A stretch of 64,000 nt of DNA from the NCBI RefSeq assembly GCF_030272615.1, contig NC_081408.1, positions 305,071,950 to 305,135,949 of the forward strand, read 5' to 3'. Shown piece after piece: positions 34,800 through 47,117 of this stretch. Source of the stretch: Cryptomeria japonica (lineage: Eukaryota; Streptophyta; Pinopsida; Cupressales; Cupressaceae). Position numbers and translations under genes: made by a program. The notes below the pieces were generated by a model. The model saw only the letters and a program-made list of their open reading frames with translations. It did no database searches and was not told where the DNA came from. Within the stretch, counting starts at the first letter, position 1. Every line of letters starts with the position of its first letter.

Positions 34800-36590
34800 C
34801 ATTCCCTCCACAGATTCAGTTGAGGCACACTCCACAGATGGATAAACCCAAGAAAAGTATAAAGGATACATTTTCTTAATAAAATTTTGCTCTTGAATTA
34901 TTCATTTATTAATTCAAATGAATGAGATTTTAAACTGATGTTTAATTTAGATACCAATTGTTACATCTAATACGTTAATTAAATATTTGAAAATCAATTT
35001 TAAATATAATTTAGCTTAATCAAATAAATTGTATATATAAGATAAATCAATTTGTATCAAATTAGCATTATTAATTAAAAAATTAATGTTAGTTATGTGA
35101 GAGGCATCTACAATGACATACAAATATCCGTAAACAAAAAATTGATTTTGAAAAAATTTGACATGTAGATGACAGGTAAATGCATGCATGTTTCAGTTTC
35201 TTTATAAGTATTATTTTATTATTTTGAATAAAATAGAATCATTGTCACTTGTCTCTAAGTATATGAAACTGTTACATCTTTAATGAGAGTGAAAGAGTGC
35301 AGCATCACTTCCATGTCCTTCTTGACAACTAATAAACATGCAAGACAATTGTGTGATATCTTTCGGCATTATTTTATGTATATTTTTTAAGAATATAGGT
35401 ATACTAGTATTCACACTTGTAGTGTCATAAGTTTCTAGTCTTTGTCTGCCTTGTCACTATGTTAACCATGTTATTTTTCACCATGGGTGGGGACAAAGTT
35501 AGAATAGAGACAAGTATTTACACTTGTAGTGTCATAAATTGTATCCCATGCAATTTCATGCTACATAAGTGCATTCACTTTATGCTAAATGGAGACCTTC
35601 TTCACCTCTTTATCATTTTGCTTGAATGGCTTGTTCCATCACCTGTTATTTTGGAATTTTCTCCAACCTCATTGATTGTATGACTCATGGACACCAGCAC
35701 ATTGCGGAGATGTCCACGTATTGTGCTAGTGTCTCGTGAATCTGTAGTTTGTACATGACCATTTGAGCATTACGCTTATGACTGGCAGAGTTTGTAACAC
35801 CCCTCTCAACGACCACCAATGTCTATTTCGCTTCCAGCATGCATATATTCCTTCCTTGACTTCATTTTAGCTAGCTAGCAACTCATTTTGGGGATCTCTC
35901 TTACTTCAAGATCATTCGCAATACTCTCCTTGCGACATTGAAGCTTTCTAGTGATACTTGCTAGGATTCTTGGCTCTTCTTGCTTTGAGGAGGATTTGGT
36001 GCTTCATCTTCTTCACTTGACGATCTCTTAGGTTTAGGTGTGGAAGGGGAGTTCTTCTTCCATTTCTTTGTGATTTCCATTAGCATATGTGTATCATATT
36101 TTACTTTTTATTCAATTATCGATTTATCTATCAATTTATCTTGCATGTTCGTGGAGGTGGAAATGCCAAAACAGGGGTCGGACTATGATAGACCTCTAAA
36201 CACAACCCCAATATTTTTCTCTTTCTTGCTTGTATCCAGGTTTTGTTGGCAAAGAGAATATTGATGGAGGCTTCAACAATGGACCCATTGTAAGACCATT
36301 TTCCTTTCTCCCTTTCATTTATCTTCTTCCATTTCTATAGTCATTTTCTATTTTTTGTGATACATTCGGTTTATTTTACTTTATCTGGAACACGCATCTG
36401 TTACTTTGAGCTCTTTGTATGAAACTTTGTAATCTATCTATATGGGATGCCAATGCATCGTGTTGTCATCTAAGACTCGTGTGCACGTCCTCAGACAGAG
36501 AGTTGGCGGAGGGCATTAGGAAGCCTCTATGACCTACCTTATGTTATCTACGACCTTTACTTGACAACCTTAGGTTTTGTACTCATCTTG
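34800..36590. other. No feature recognised
   Basis: About 1.8 kb with only short frames. 34.86-35.24 kb is AT-rich. The string 'ttcacacttgtagtgtcataa' at 35411 recurs near 35519. Nothing else is supported. Confidence 0.4.
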
Positions 36591-37260
36591 AGTGGAAAGG
36601 TAGACTATTGAGTCTTCAAGAGGTTATCTTTCTTGTTGGTGTGGTTCACTTTTCCCCTTCTACAACACTAAACTCAAAAATGACCTAGTAGTGTGGCATG
36701 TTTGTAATGAGGGAAGGGTTGTTGAGCTTATCTAGAGAATCAATGATTGTGATAAAAATCTATTGGTTCAATTTGCTAAGTCCTGGGTTGATAGGACGGT
36801 TATTGTGGGAGGCATTTCATTTGAGATAAATGAAGAGATCATTGTTTTTGCTATAAGTCTTTCGACCATACGCAAGAATAGAAAAAGAAAATCCATGTGA
36901 CTGATAATGAGAGCTTGGCACAATTCTTCATGGAAAAAATGAGGAACCGATGAAACTACATGGGGGTTTTGTGCAAGATGAGGTGTCGGATACTTAGAGC
37001 CAAGTGTGCTTAATGACAATGAAGTTATTTACTCTAAAAGGTAGGTTCAATGTGTACTACTACTATCATTTCCCTCTACTGAATTACTTTTGAAACCATG
37101 ATATGTTTTCTCTTCCTTTCTACCTACTAAGCTCCCTTGAAATCTCTTTGCTTGATGCTTTGAAGTTGGCTAGAAATCAAGGTCCAAAACTATACCACTC
37201 CACTAGGGCCTAAATTTTTGCCTTTACAATTGTCACCTTGCCCTTTGTCCTCCAAAATAG
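36591..37260 (+). pseudogene. Decayed frame, possibly transposon-derived
   Basis: In one frame 36736-36900 reads RINDCDKNLLVQFAKSWVDR and then TVIVGGISFEINEEII, followed by a stop. The next segment (VTDNESLAQFFMEKMRNR) is in another frame. A further piece near 37110-37200 reads SLEISLLDALKLARNQG. The pattern 'W..(R/G).V.V.G..FEI.EE.I' reminds me of plant transposon-associated proteins, but this is memory only. Frameshifts and stops make it a relic. Confidence 0.35.
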
Positions 37261-37269
37261 ATAACCTTA

Positions 37270-37749
37270 ATGGTTGCCCCTGAAGTCTTGAGCTTTGACT
37301 TTCTCCTTGCAGCTACCATTCTTGATTCCCTTTGGTCTAGAAAAAAGAAATGCCTACAATTGCCTAGTTGTGCCAAAACCCCATCCCACCCTGGCTCCCC
37401 TACAACCCTCAACCCTAACACATTGGTGAATCAACAAGCCACCACATCTAGGGTGGAGAAGAAGAGGAAGACCCAGGGACCCTTTCCTACAACAAAAAAA
37501 AGGATTGAGATTGATAGTGAGGTGGAAATGGAGGTTGAGAAGGATGAGAGTGAGAGTGGAAGTGCCAACCATAGACGATCCAATAGGTTGGTTGGGCACA
37601 CGATGGGTAAAATTGGTAATTATAATTTGGTGGGCTATGAGGAAAAAACAAAGGACACTACTAAAAGTGAGGAAGCAACGAACAATGAGGAAGATGACAC
37701 ATGGAAGGTCGAAAGTTTGGCTAAATCCATTAGTGAGGGCTCTAAGTAG
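37270..37749 (+). other. Open frame, charged, with basic nuclear-localisation-like runs
   Basis: No family recognised. The 159-codon frame starts with ATG. The N-terminal half has RKKKC and Pro-rich stretches, the centre has basic runs (EKKRKTQGP, KKRIE), and the C-terminal half is acidic with no membrane segment. It follows the decayed frame above on the same strand and may be its 3' part. Its openness could be by chance. Confidence 0.3.
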
Positions 37750-37971
37750 AGTGGTAAGAATGAAGCTTTGGACCTGGCCTAGGAAGAGATGCCAGAGGAG
37801 GTGGACAATAAAGGTGAAATCATGTGTAACTGTGTCATTTACAAGATCACGACAAAGGATTTGAAAGCCCTAAAAATAAAGATACTAGAGATAGAACGAA
37901 AAATGGTTAGTGTCTCCAAATTCAGACTATGGGTAATGCACAACTCAACTACCTCCATGTGTCTCATGTAG

Positions 37972-39370
37972 AATAAGGTCCTAGGAAAGGATGTTGACAA
38001 TAAAATAAATTACAAAGTTCCTTACTAAAGACTAGAGCAATGTGCTCAATTAGTTGTGATTTGGCTAGTTATAGTTTAGGCTTTTTGTTTTACTCTACCA
38101 TTTCTAAGACTCTGTATCATTTTATTATTGCTATTAAGACTTTTAAGTTGTTTGGATTTTCTATAAGTATGTTTTTGTTAGTATGCCAATAGAGTGTTTT
38201 TATGGTTAATGTTGCCAATGGGTTGTTTGTATAAAGGGCCAACACCCTAGATTTGCTTCTTTTTAATATAAAAAACAATCATATGATACTGCATGTGAAC
38301 AAATAGCATTGGACATCATTAAGGTTTTAATTTAATTTAATAATATTTTGAGTGAAAAGATGACCTTTTTCATCAACAATATTTTATATTTAATTTTTTT
38401 ATAAAAACACAATCTTCATTATCATTAACATTTTCATTTAATGCAACACACCAAAAGTATCACATGTCTTATTTTAAAAATTTGCACAAATATCATGTTA
38501 ACATCTATAATCTAATTAATATATGTTGAATAAATAAAAATTTAATAATGATAATGGTCATCATGTGTGTCACATCCCCATGTCAAATATTTATATAGTC
38601 GATGATTATGAGAAAAATTAAAAAACAAAGAAAAATAACTGCATTGAAAAAGAAATGAAATGGAACAAAAAGATAAGAGAGAGAGTGTGTAATGATGTAG
38701 GTATGAGTTTCATGGAAGGGGAAGAATGAAGCTTCCTATGTCATTATTGAGCATGGTGTCACCTTATTTCATTTATAAGGTCTTTAGGGTACAAATCAAA
38801 GTGAGAGGAAAGACATAGTCATTACAACTACCCCGATAGACATATATGTAGAAGTGTTGGAGTAGGGAGAGTGCACAAAGGTTGGATGAAAAGGTCTTGA
38901 GATGAATTCAATTTTATAGAATGTCGTGAGGGAAGGATAGGTGTAAAATAATTTGTTGAAAAGTCTTTAAATTTTTATAAGAAAAACATAGTTAACATGT
39001 GTAAAATGACCAAACTACACAACCTTTTACTCTGTCTTCTCTTCTTGTCTACACCATAATGTGAGCTTCTAAAAAAAGGTATGGACTTCTATCAAACCAA
39101 AAGGATAGATAAATATTAGGATATGGCATTAAGAGAGAGGATGGGAAATGAATACTCTCCTTTGAAAGAAGTATATGAGAAAGGTAAGATACACATAAAA
39201 TGGATTCATTAAAAAGGCTTTAAGAAAGTGTAATGTTTGAGAAAGGTAAAATACACACAAAATGGATTCATTAAAAAGGCTCTAGGTTTTGAGAAAATTG
39301 CATCGACAAGTGTAAAGAAAAATTTCACAACCATTACAAACATCCTCCTCGCCTATGCTACAAAATGAAT
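37972..39370. other. No gene; short duplication
   Basis: Non-coding. A 62-bp duplication ('gagaaaggtaaratacacay..') sits at 39177-39238 and 39239-39289. Otherwise AT-rich with no recognised feature. Confidence 0.5.
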
Positions 39371-40771
39371 TCCTTCCCTACTACAAGCCTTTTTTTTTCT
39401 AAATTTAGGGGTTGTCTTTCCTCTTGGTGGTACAATCACCCCTCTATCATACCCTGTGATAGTCATCTTGTCCTCTCCTATTTAATGTCAACACAACAAG
39501 CACAAAACATGCCCCATGCCTCCTTAATTTGACATTGACTATGCTTATTTATTTTATATTATTCTTTTATTTTATCTTATTCTTTCCAACATCCACTACC
39601 GAGGAAATTAGCAAGATGTGACATCCTTCCCTCTTGAGATAAGACATCTCAAGTTTTTTACGAGACTACAATTCTTATTTTCTTAAAAAAATTGCTACTA
39701 GCTAGGTTAATTTTTAAAATATTGAAGAAAGTGCATGCTACAAATATACCCTTAAATAAGTATTTTCACTCAATTCAACCTTGTATTTTGAATTTATGGG
39801 TTTATTTTTTCTTATGAAAAAGCAATATTTTACCATAAGGTACACACATTTACCATTTAATATCTTAAAAGATACCAAAGTGTCACGAATTAAATGTCAC
39901 TCTTTGGTTGTGCACTTTGAGTTTTGTTTACAATTCATAGATCCAAATTTCTCATTTTGCACCCATCTATATTTTCTTAGCTAGGACTAGAATCAATCAT
40001 TATTATGATCTTAAAACCCCATTTAATAAGTTTGAATCAATTCAATATATATCAAGTGGCTAGCTTAGTTATAGTGGGTCAGTAGTATGACAATGTCTAC
40101 TTTATCTAGAATCAAGTGAACTCCAAGGTTGAGTATTTGAACTTGGTTGCTCTAAGAATACCCATGTAAAATGTGCCCCTCGACCACTACATTTTTTTAA
40201 CTCAAAACTACCCACTTAACCAACCAAGCATCTACCATCTAAATCCTAAAAAAATGATTTAAAAATTTCTCCATTCACCATGGCAATGACAAATCGGCAT
40301 CACAATGTGTATGTTTACCCTTGAAAGTGCTAAGCTCTTATATTTAAGGTCATCCCTAAACCCATAACTAAACCTCAAGGTTCATTCATGATGACCTTGG
40401 ATACATATGCTCTCATGGGAAATTAAATGCTTCATACTTCATACTCAAAAGTAAGAGGGAGTTCATTTTCTTCTCTTGTGTGATATCTTTGGTCTCTCTT
40501 TAACCCTTGACAATTAATTAAGTGAATCTATTAATTTAGTCCCATCATAATAAAAATATAACCATTTTCCATTAGGTTTTAGTTTCAAACCCAACATTAT
40601 AAAACATTAGTGTACAAACATACACATATACACAAGGGTCATCGTTTTAGAACACACACATAGTGATTGTATTGAGCATATATCACATATACACAAGGAA
40701 CTAGCTCATACACATTATAGGTACACAAGTGACTACCCTCAACATACATCACATACATAATGAGTAGCTCT
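39371..40771. repeat. Dispersed repeat family D, copy 2, left part
   Basis: 39371-39615 matches the module at 18831-19090, and 40351-40771 matches 14590-15030. The copy is then interrupted by the copia element and resumes at 56064, where joining 'agtagctc' to 'gctccaacatac' restores the order seen in copy 1 near 15025. Confidence 0.7.
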
Positions 40772-41388
40772 TGTTAATCTTAGAGAATCTGATTAATACT
40801 AAGACGAGGGGTGGATCAGTATTAAGAGCAATTTCAGTCTTAAAACTTGAACTTACAAAACTTCACCAAATCAATTAAAAACCATTAATAAACTCTTTAC
40901 ATTACCGGTAATCATTGATAACCAACTGTTAAACCGGTTTATCAAAACTGCTCATTAAGTGTTCATCAACATGCATAAAAGTAAAATATAACAACACATA
41001 AAAACATTCACCATATGAACATCATGTTTTTCACATGGAAACCCAAATAGGGAAAAACCACGGTGGGAATTGGTACCCACAAAAATTGTGCATTCTTTCG
41101 GAATGCGCCCTGTTAGGAGCCTAGCCTGGTTAGAAGCTTACAAAGATGCTTTGTTAGGAGCAGACCCTGTTAGGAGTCACCCGGTTAAGGGATTTAGATG
41201 ATGAGCCATGTTAGGAGCTTTGACCTGTTAGGATCAACCTCGCAAGAGGATTTAACACTCAGATGTTGAGCTACCCGATTAAGGGATTTACAATGTAAGG
41301 CTTGTTAGGACCTACCCAGTTAAGGGATTTTGTTGTTGTAACTATTAGGATAACAATAGTGAATGGTCTAGGTATAATACTTATTTTT
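40772..41388 (-). repeat. Copia 3' LTR, outer part
   Basis: Matches 54537-55150 of the 5' LTR. It begins (plus strand) TGTTAATCTTAG. It contains repeated TGTTAGGA(G/C) and GTTAAGGGATTT motifs. It is cut by the gypsy-like element at 41389 and resumes at 49055. Confidence 0.9.
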
Positions 41389-41562
41389 TTTAGTGTCATA
41401 AAATTATGACCCTAGCAATTTATGACTGTATTAGGGTCCTCACGCATGCAAACTCGAATCCTCTAGCCTGATAGGAGATCAGAGAGTGCTCGACTTGTGA
41501 AAACTGATTCTTCCTTGGCCTCCGCATCACTCTATCCACACTCTGCCCTAGAGAAAAGGGTA

Positions 41563-41587
41563 GGACAGGGGTGTGGCGCCCCTGTCC
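41563..41587 (+). other. GC-rich hairpin in the element 2 5' LTR
   Basis: GGACAGGGG and CCCCTGTCC are perfect 9-bp arms around a 7-base loop, 174 bases from the LTR start. The 3' LTR has the equivalent at 48045-48069 with a G-U-compatible change. Confidence 0.85.
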
Positions 41588-41695
41588 GCCCTATTTTGGG
41601 GCAGGACCTTTCTAGAGCAAGCATTGTGGGTTGTGTAGTGAGCGGGAAATCTCCCTGATGTCGGCCCGTGATGAAATTCAAATCCTTCAAACATG

Positions 41696-41702
41696 TATTT
41701 AA
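41696..41702 (+). promoter_or_regulatory. TATA-like box, element 2 5' LTR
   Basis: TATTTAA in 'catgtatttaaggggcatt'. The same context is kept in the 3' LTR at 48201-48207. Confidence 0.45.
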
Positions 41703-42548
41703 GGGGCATTTGTCCTCTTATTTGCAAAAGTTGGATAATTAGGAGAGGTCAAAGTTGGATATGTTCAAGCGATCAAGCATTCAAGCATTCTTTTCCAACA
41801 TTGAGAATTCTCAAGTCTCTCTTCAAGGCTAGGTGTTGCATTCAAGTCAAGGATTCAACCATTGAAGAGGAGATTGATTTTAGCATTCAATTCCACACAA
41901 GCATTTCTATCAACATTACTACAACCTCCCTTACAATTCAGTCTTTCATTTACATCTACTTGCAAGTACTTTCTTTCATTACTTGGTTCATTCCAAATCT
42001 AGGATTTAACCTAAAGGCAAACCCCCAATCCCAACACATTTCCCTCTCTTTTCTGTGTAGGTTGCAGGTGTGCAGTTGTACTTTCAGATTCGGGCTTCAT
42101 TTGCAGAGGCGGAAAAACCCTTTTCGTTTCGCGGATTTTTCAAAGGACCGTGTACATTCCCGCCACGGTCCAGACAACTTTTCATCAAATTTGTAGGGCA
42201 ACTTCGTCTCGACATTTTACTACCAAATCCAGGTGCACAGCTTCATCCCATAGTCAGATCTCAATTTATAATTGATTCTTTGTCACTTTTGCACTACATA
42301 ATTCAATCAATTTCCTTTCTAAATCAAACAAAGGAATAAGGGGATCAACTTAACATTCTTAATTCATTCAGAATTCAATCTATCATCTTTGTGTGGAGAT
42401 TGAATCTAGTGAATTACCCCTTATCTCCCTAATGTAATGGTGAAAAGTGCTTGAAGGCTAATCAATAGTAAAACTCTCATCTCTCTTTAAGGGAACGGGT
42501 TAGTTTTCCTCTTGATTTATCACTCATCATTTTCCCACCATTACATTT

Positions 42549-42564
42549 TGGTGAACCCGACGTC
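42549..42564 (+). other. Primer-binding site of element 2
   Basis: TGGTGAACCCGACGTC begins 3 nt after the LTR end. The related element at 62485 has CGGTGAACCC at the same offset. The tRNA was not identified. Confidence 0.65.
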
Positions 42565-43635
42565 TTGCATGCTATCCTTTAAACAACATTGCATATTTTT
42601 CATTTACAAGTTTCAAATTTCTGCAAACTTAGTGGTTAATTCATTAAAAACCCTAGTTTTTCACATTAAAATTGAACTTGTGATTTGTAAAAATTGCGTG
42701 TAGTTGTCTTAGATCTGAAAATTGTCTTAATTGTCAAATTCAATTTCCTCATTGTCTTGTTCAATTTGCAATTAAAATTTACAAAATTAAGAGGTTACTT
42801 GTTAAAATCCTAATTTTCAATGAACTTGTGCAGAAATTGGATTTCCATTTAATTTTCAGATTTCTGATTGTTCTCATATTTGTTTTCAATTCTACAATTC
42901 AAATTTTCAAATTCCCCCCTTTTTCCCAAAATTCAAATTTCAAAACTAAATGGTTAGGTCATCAAACCCTAATTTTTAAAATTAATTGGATTTTGTGTGA
43001 ATTTCAAATCAATTTCAGTTACATTCATATTTCTAACGTGTCCCTATCCATTAGGTTTGCCCCTTTTCAAAATTGCAATTCAATTCTCCTTTCTCTTCAA
43101 AACCCTATAGGGTCCTATTTTCACCTTTGTGCCTTGATTTCGCCCATCTAGAGATTGTAAAATTCACCATATTTGGGGGATTAACTTTAAAATCACCGTA
43201 AAATCCATCCCTGGAAATTTCAAAAAAAAGCTGGTCAGACCATGTGCGATCCTGCCACAGTCCTCGACTTTTTTCCAAAAATTTCTCAGGAGACTGTTAT
43301 GACTATATTTATTAGCCTAAATCGGAAAGATTCCCTGATTTTATCAATTTTTGAACCCTCTAGAATCGGAAATACCTTCAAAATTCAACATTTCAACTTC
43401 CAAGAATTTTTTTTAAATTAAGAGGTTAATTATAGTCTGCCCTGATTTTAAAAATTTAGTGGTATTCCCTTGGCCCTAATTTTAAAATTACAATTTCCTT
43501 TCATTTTTGGAAATTGTGTCATTTTCTTTCCTCCAACAAAGTTCAAATTGTGTAATCATTATTTTCTTAAATTTTGCATCTCAATTTTTGCAAGCTTTGT
43601 CCTACAATTCAAAAGTCAAATTTTCCCTCTAGTGC
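42565..43635 (+). other. Untranslated leader of element 2
   Basis: About 1.07 kb, AT-rich, with many AATTTTC/AAATTCAAATTT strings and no supported frame. It leads to the gag ATG at 43636. Confidence 0.6.
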
Positions 43636-45264
43636 ATGAGTTTTACCACTATTATTCCTACCTATACTATCCCCATTAGACGAAGCATTAGAATTAAGGC
43701 TTCGCAAGGTTTAATTACTAAGGAAATGGAGCCTAATTTGGGTCACTTCTTTAATGAGGATCATGCTAATTCTTTCCATCCTAATCATGTGCCTATTGAT
43801 GGATCTCATGATGAAGAAGAAGCTTTAACTAGGGTTTCTTTAGATCAACTTTCCACATTGGACAATCAATTTGATAGCTTTCAATAGTGGATGTCCCAAG
43901 AATACCCTAATTGTGAATCTCTTTCATTAATTGAAGGTCTTAAGCGCATGCTTCAAAGTGATAAGAATGGAATTGATATATTGCATGGCATTGCACATAT
44001 TGATTCTAATGTCATGCCTATCAAGAGTTGTGTCGAAACCCTAGGTTACTCACAACCTTCAACACAAGTCAATTCCTCTATTCCTTTGACCAATCCTATG
44101 ACTAGTATTCCTACTTTCACATCTAACATCATGACTACTTCAACTCAAAATGTCATTCCTACAACCACGGGTCATGGGGGCAATCTCTCTTCTTCATTTA
44201 ATCCTCTATCGTTACCTATGTCTTCCATGAGTATTCCTACTATTCCTCAACCAATCAGTGTGACACAAGGGGGCAATTCCTTCAACAACTTTATTCCTCC
44301 TTTAAGTGTCCCTTTTCTTACCCAATCATCGCCAATGCCTACTTATCATAGTGTCCCACTACCTTATTCTCAATCCATGCCTTCTTTCAACAACATCACA
44401 CCACCTTCTAAATTACCTATGTCTAACATTAATTCTTCTATTGAAATGACAATCAACAATCTTGCCCAAACTATGTCATCCTTACAACAACAAATTGCTT
44501 CCATGAGTCAATCCAAGTTTAGTGTGCCCACCTTTGATGTTGTGAGCCCACTTTCTCTTGATATTGTTAAAGGCATGCCACCTAAACATGTTGAGACCCC
44601 TCAAATGGAACTCTATAATAGAAAAGGTGATCCTCTTACACATGTCAAAACATTTCAAACCTTGTGTACTGATTTTGCTTATAATCAACGATTGCTTGCA
44701 AAATTGTTTACAAGAATCCTAAGAGATAAGACTTTACAATGGTATTGTTCTCTACCTTCTTATTCTATCACTTCCTTTCAACAACTGGCAAATGCTTTCA
44801 TCCAACAATTTCAAAACAACATTGGTCCTAAAATCACTTCGACTGATTTAATGCATTGTAAACAAGGTGTTAAAGAAAAATTGACCGATTTCATTGGTAG
44901 ATATAAGCATTTGTGTGCTCAAATTTCTTTTCATGTACTTGATAATGATATTCAAATAATTTTTATTTCTAATTTACAAAAAAATATCAGGGGCAAGCTT
45001 CTTTTGTCTGATTTGAGTTCTTTTCCATAGTTGTGTACAACAATCCACAATTATCAACTGGTTGTGAGTCAAATGGAGCAATCCACTCCTATGGATCCGA
45101 GTGATAAGGGGGAGAGTGTTCAAATACCGTTTGCAAAGTGCAAACCAACAAAAAGCTTCATCAAGTTCAATGATCTAATCAACAGCAACCATGTGAATGC
45201 TACAATAGGTGTGCATCCTATTTCTAAATTTTTCCAAAGAGAAAGACATTTTACCTTTGAATGA
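43636..45264 (+). pseudogene. Gag of element 2, with two in-frame TAG stops
   Basis: Gag makes the particle that packages element RNA. The frame starts with ATG in 'gtgcatgagttttacc', the same start context as the related element at 62853. One frame runs 43636-45264 with TAG at 43885-43887 and at 45028-45030. The relative has Gln at the first position. A Ser/Pro/Thr-rich N-terminal half is followed by the gypsy gag homology region at about 44530-45030: ELYNRKGDPLTHVKTFQ, KLFTRILRDKTLQWYCSLP, FIQQFQNNIGP and LTDFIGRYKHLC. This is the retrotransposon gag (PF03732-type) pattern. Without the two stops it would be about 540 residues, long for the family because of the N-terminal extension. Confidence 0.88.
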
Positions 45265-46145
45265 ATCTATGTATAGTATTATGTCTCAGTTATTGTATAG
45301 AAATGTTATCAAACTTCCTCCTATAAAACAAGTTGATCCTTCCAAACTTGCATCTCCTCATTTTGATCAATTCCTTTTGCCAATTTCATCATCAACCAAG
45401 TCATGATACTGAGAAATGTTTTGCATTGAAACATAAGGTTCAAGACTTGATTGATAAAAATACTATATATGTGGAAGGTGTGAATGATAAAGGGAATAAA
45501 TCAATTGCTCCTCCTAATCAAAATCTTAAGATTTTCAATGATCCCTTGCCATCTCACACCTCTAACATTATTGAGATTGTGCCTAATTCTCTCTCTTTTG
45601 AAACACTCATCTATTTGGCTCCAAATTTGGTTAATATGGTAGAGACACAAGATACACCTAAGGATCCTTGTATTACATTTGATCCTAGTGAGACCATTAG
45701 AGCACCCAATGGCCCTTTATACATAGCTGCAAAGGTTAAAGATATCCCTTGTCGTGGTGCCCTGATTGATCTATCTTGCATGGTTAATGTCATAACTGAA
45801 GAGTATCTTTTCACTTTACGATTACGTAAACCACTATATAATTCTTCTAATGTAGTGGTGAAGTTATTTGATGGCTTCTCTTGTCCTACCATTGGCTCTA
45901 TCGCCCTTCTTGTAGAAGTCCATACTAAATCCATGGATGTTGACTTTGTTATTATACCATCTTCTAAGCAATTCCATGTGAAGTTGGGCTATCCTTGGCT
46001 ATCTTCCATGAAGGCTATTGCTTCTCCAATCCATAAGTATCTTAAATTTCCTCACAATAGAGAAATCATAACCGTGAACCATAGCTTATTCTGTCCATCC
46101 GACAGAAGCCCTGGTGTTCCTATTGATCTCTTTTGGCCTAAATAA
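45209..46145 (+). pseudogene. Zinc knuckle and degenerate aspartic protease of element 2
   Basis: Two frame changes (near 45250 and 45395) link gag to this segment. The stretch CQFHHQPSHDTEKC at about 45378-45420 is a C-x2-H-x4-H-x4-C knuckle of the type found in plant gypsy gag. Downstream at 45690-46010 is a retropepsin-like fold: GPLYIAAKVKDIPCRGALID, NVITEEYLF, and the late LGYPWL motif. The expected catalytic triad D-(S/T/P)-G is replaced by D-L-S in ALIDLSCMVN, so activity is unlikely unless the motif moved. This is the last enzymatic domain seen in the element. Confidence 0.75.
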
Positions 46146-47117
46146 TTTCAATCTCTTCCATCAAGGAGCAATGCTCTTTTTCCATCTTATCAAAAATGAA
46201 AGAATGATATGATCTTATCCTTAAGTCAACCTAGATCGCCAACACTTGACATTCCTATTATTCTTCAAGATGAGGCTCTTCCCCTCTCGGATAGAACTAA
46301 TCTACCTCCTAAGGAAAATTGTCCACCTACTCTTATGGATGTGACTTTACCTTCTCTTAAGGAGAAACACAATATTCTTCCTAAGGTTAGACCTATACCT
46401 CCTCCTCATGATGGACTTGGTCTCCTCCCTACACCTAATATTCCTCCTTTCTATGGTGTAGTTCCACCTCCTTCCTCTTATCGAAAGAAGAGGCCTTCTT
46501 CTCCTATTGTTCAACCAAAAAGACCTCAACCTAAACCTTCCATTATAAAGGAGAAATCCATTCCTCCTTCTTCAAATGTTCCTCCTCCTTCTCAGCCTTC
46601 CACTAAGATTCGATGAAATTGTTGTACAAGAGAACCCCTACGAAGACGTCATGATTGATCTTGTGAAGCTATCCCTCAAAATACTCAATCTTCTCAGACT
46701 CCAACAGTTGACATGATTCCCCTTTCTCCTAAGCAAGATGTTCAACCAACATCTCCAAATCATAATTTGCATAAAACATGTGATGTTTTTACTCCTATTC
46801 GTGTTCTTGCTCCTCTTTCTCTAAACTTTGATGAATAAATGAGTGAAAATGTTATTCATAATGGTAGTACAACTCCTAATGCTTCTGATAGTGAGCATGA
46901 ATATATTGATGTGGACAAAAATTTATCGGATGAGTTTTCACAAACTTTAATCCTAGCTCATCAAATAGAACAAAGTGACTTACAATATGAGTATAGTCCT
47001 TGTTTGGATCTTGTGATAACTCCATCTGTTGTGCTTGATATCACTCCTCTGGCATGTTTCTCGCCTTCCCGAAATAGTGATCAGCAAGATCGGGAGGCGG
47101 ATGTCATGCTAGATTAG
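46146..47117 (+). pseudogene. Pro-rich and acidic tail frame of element 2
   Basis: The protease frame continues in phase to 47117 through five stops (TAA at 46144-46146, TGA near 46198, 46614 and 46657, TAA near 46836). Residues are Pro-rich (PPPHDGLGLLPTPNIPPF, KRPQPKPS) and then acidic (SDSEHEYIDVDKNLSDEF). No reverse-transcriptase motif such as (Y/F)xDD and no integrase HHCC or DDE spacing is seen. In related plant elements such a linker would precede pol, so the element may be an internal-deletion derivative. Confidence 0.6.

Larger units (their letters stand above)
41389..42545 (+). repeat. 5' LTR of element 2 (1157 bp)
   Basis: Aligns with 47871-49054. It starts TTTAGTGTCATA where the 3' LTR has TGTAGTGTCATA, and ends ACCATTACA. 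A 9-bp-arm hairpin lies at 41563-41587 and a TATA-like TATTTAA at 41696. Confidence 0.9.

Noticed and set aside
41384-41388. Target-site duplication of element 2
   Set aside because: The left flank is TTTTT and the right flank at 49055 is AATGC. The left junction seems altered by a T run, so no duplication is claimed.
43885-45030. TAG codons in gag as programmed stop-codon readthrough
   Set aside because: The related element 3 has Gln at the first site. The neighbouring copia element shows the same stop type at random places. Decay explains both.
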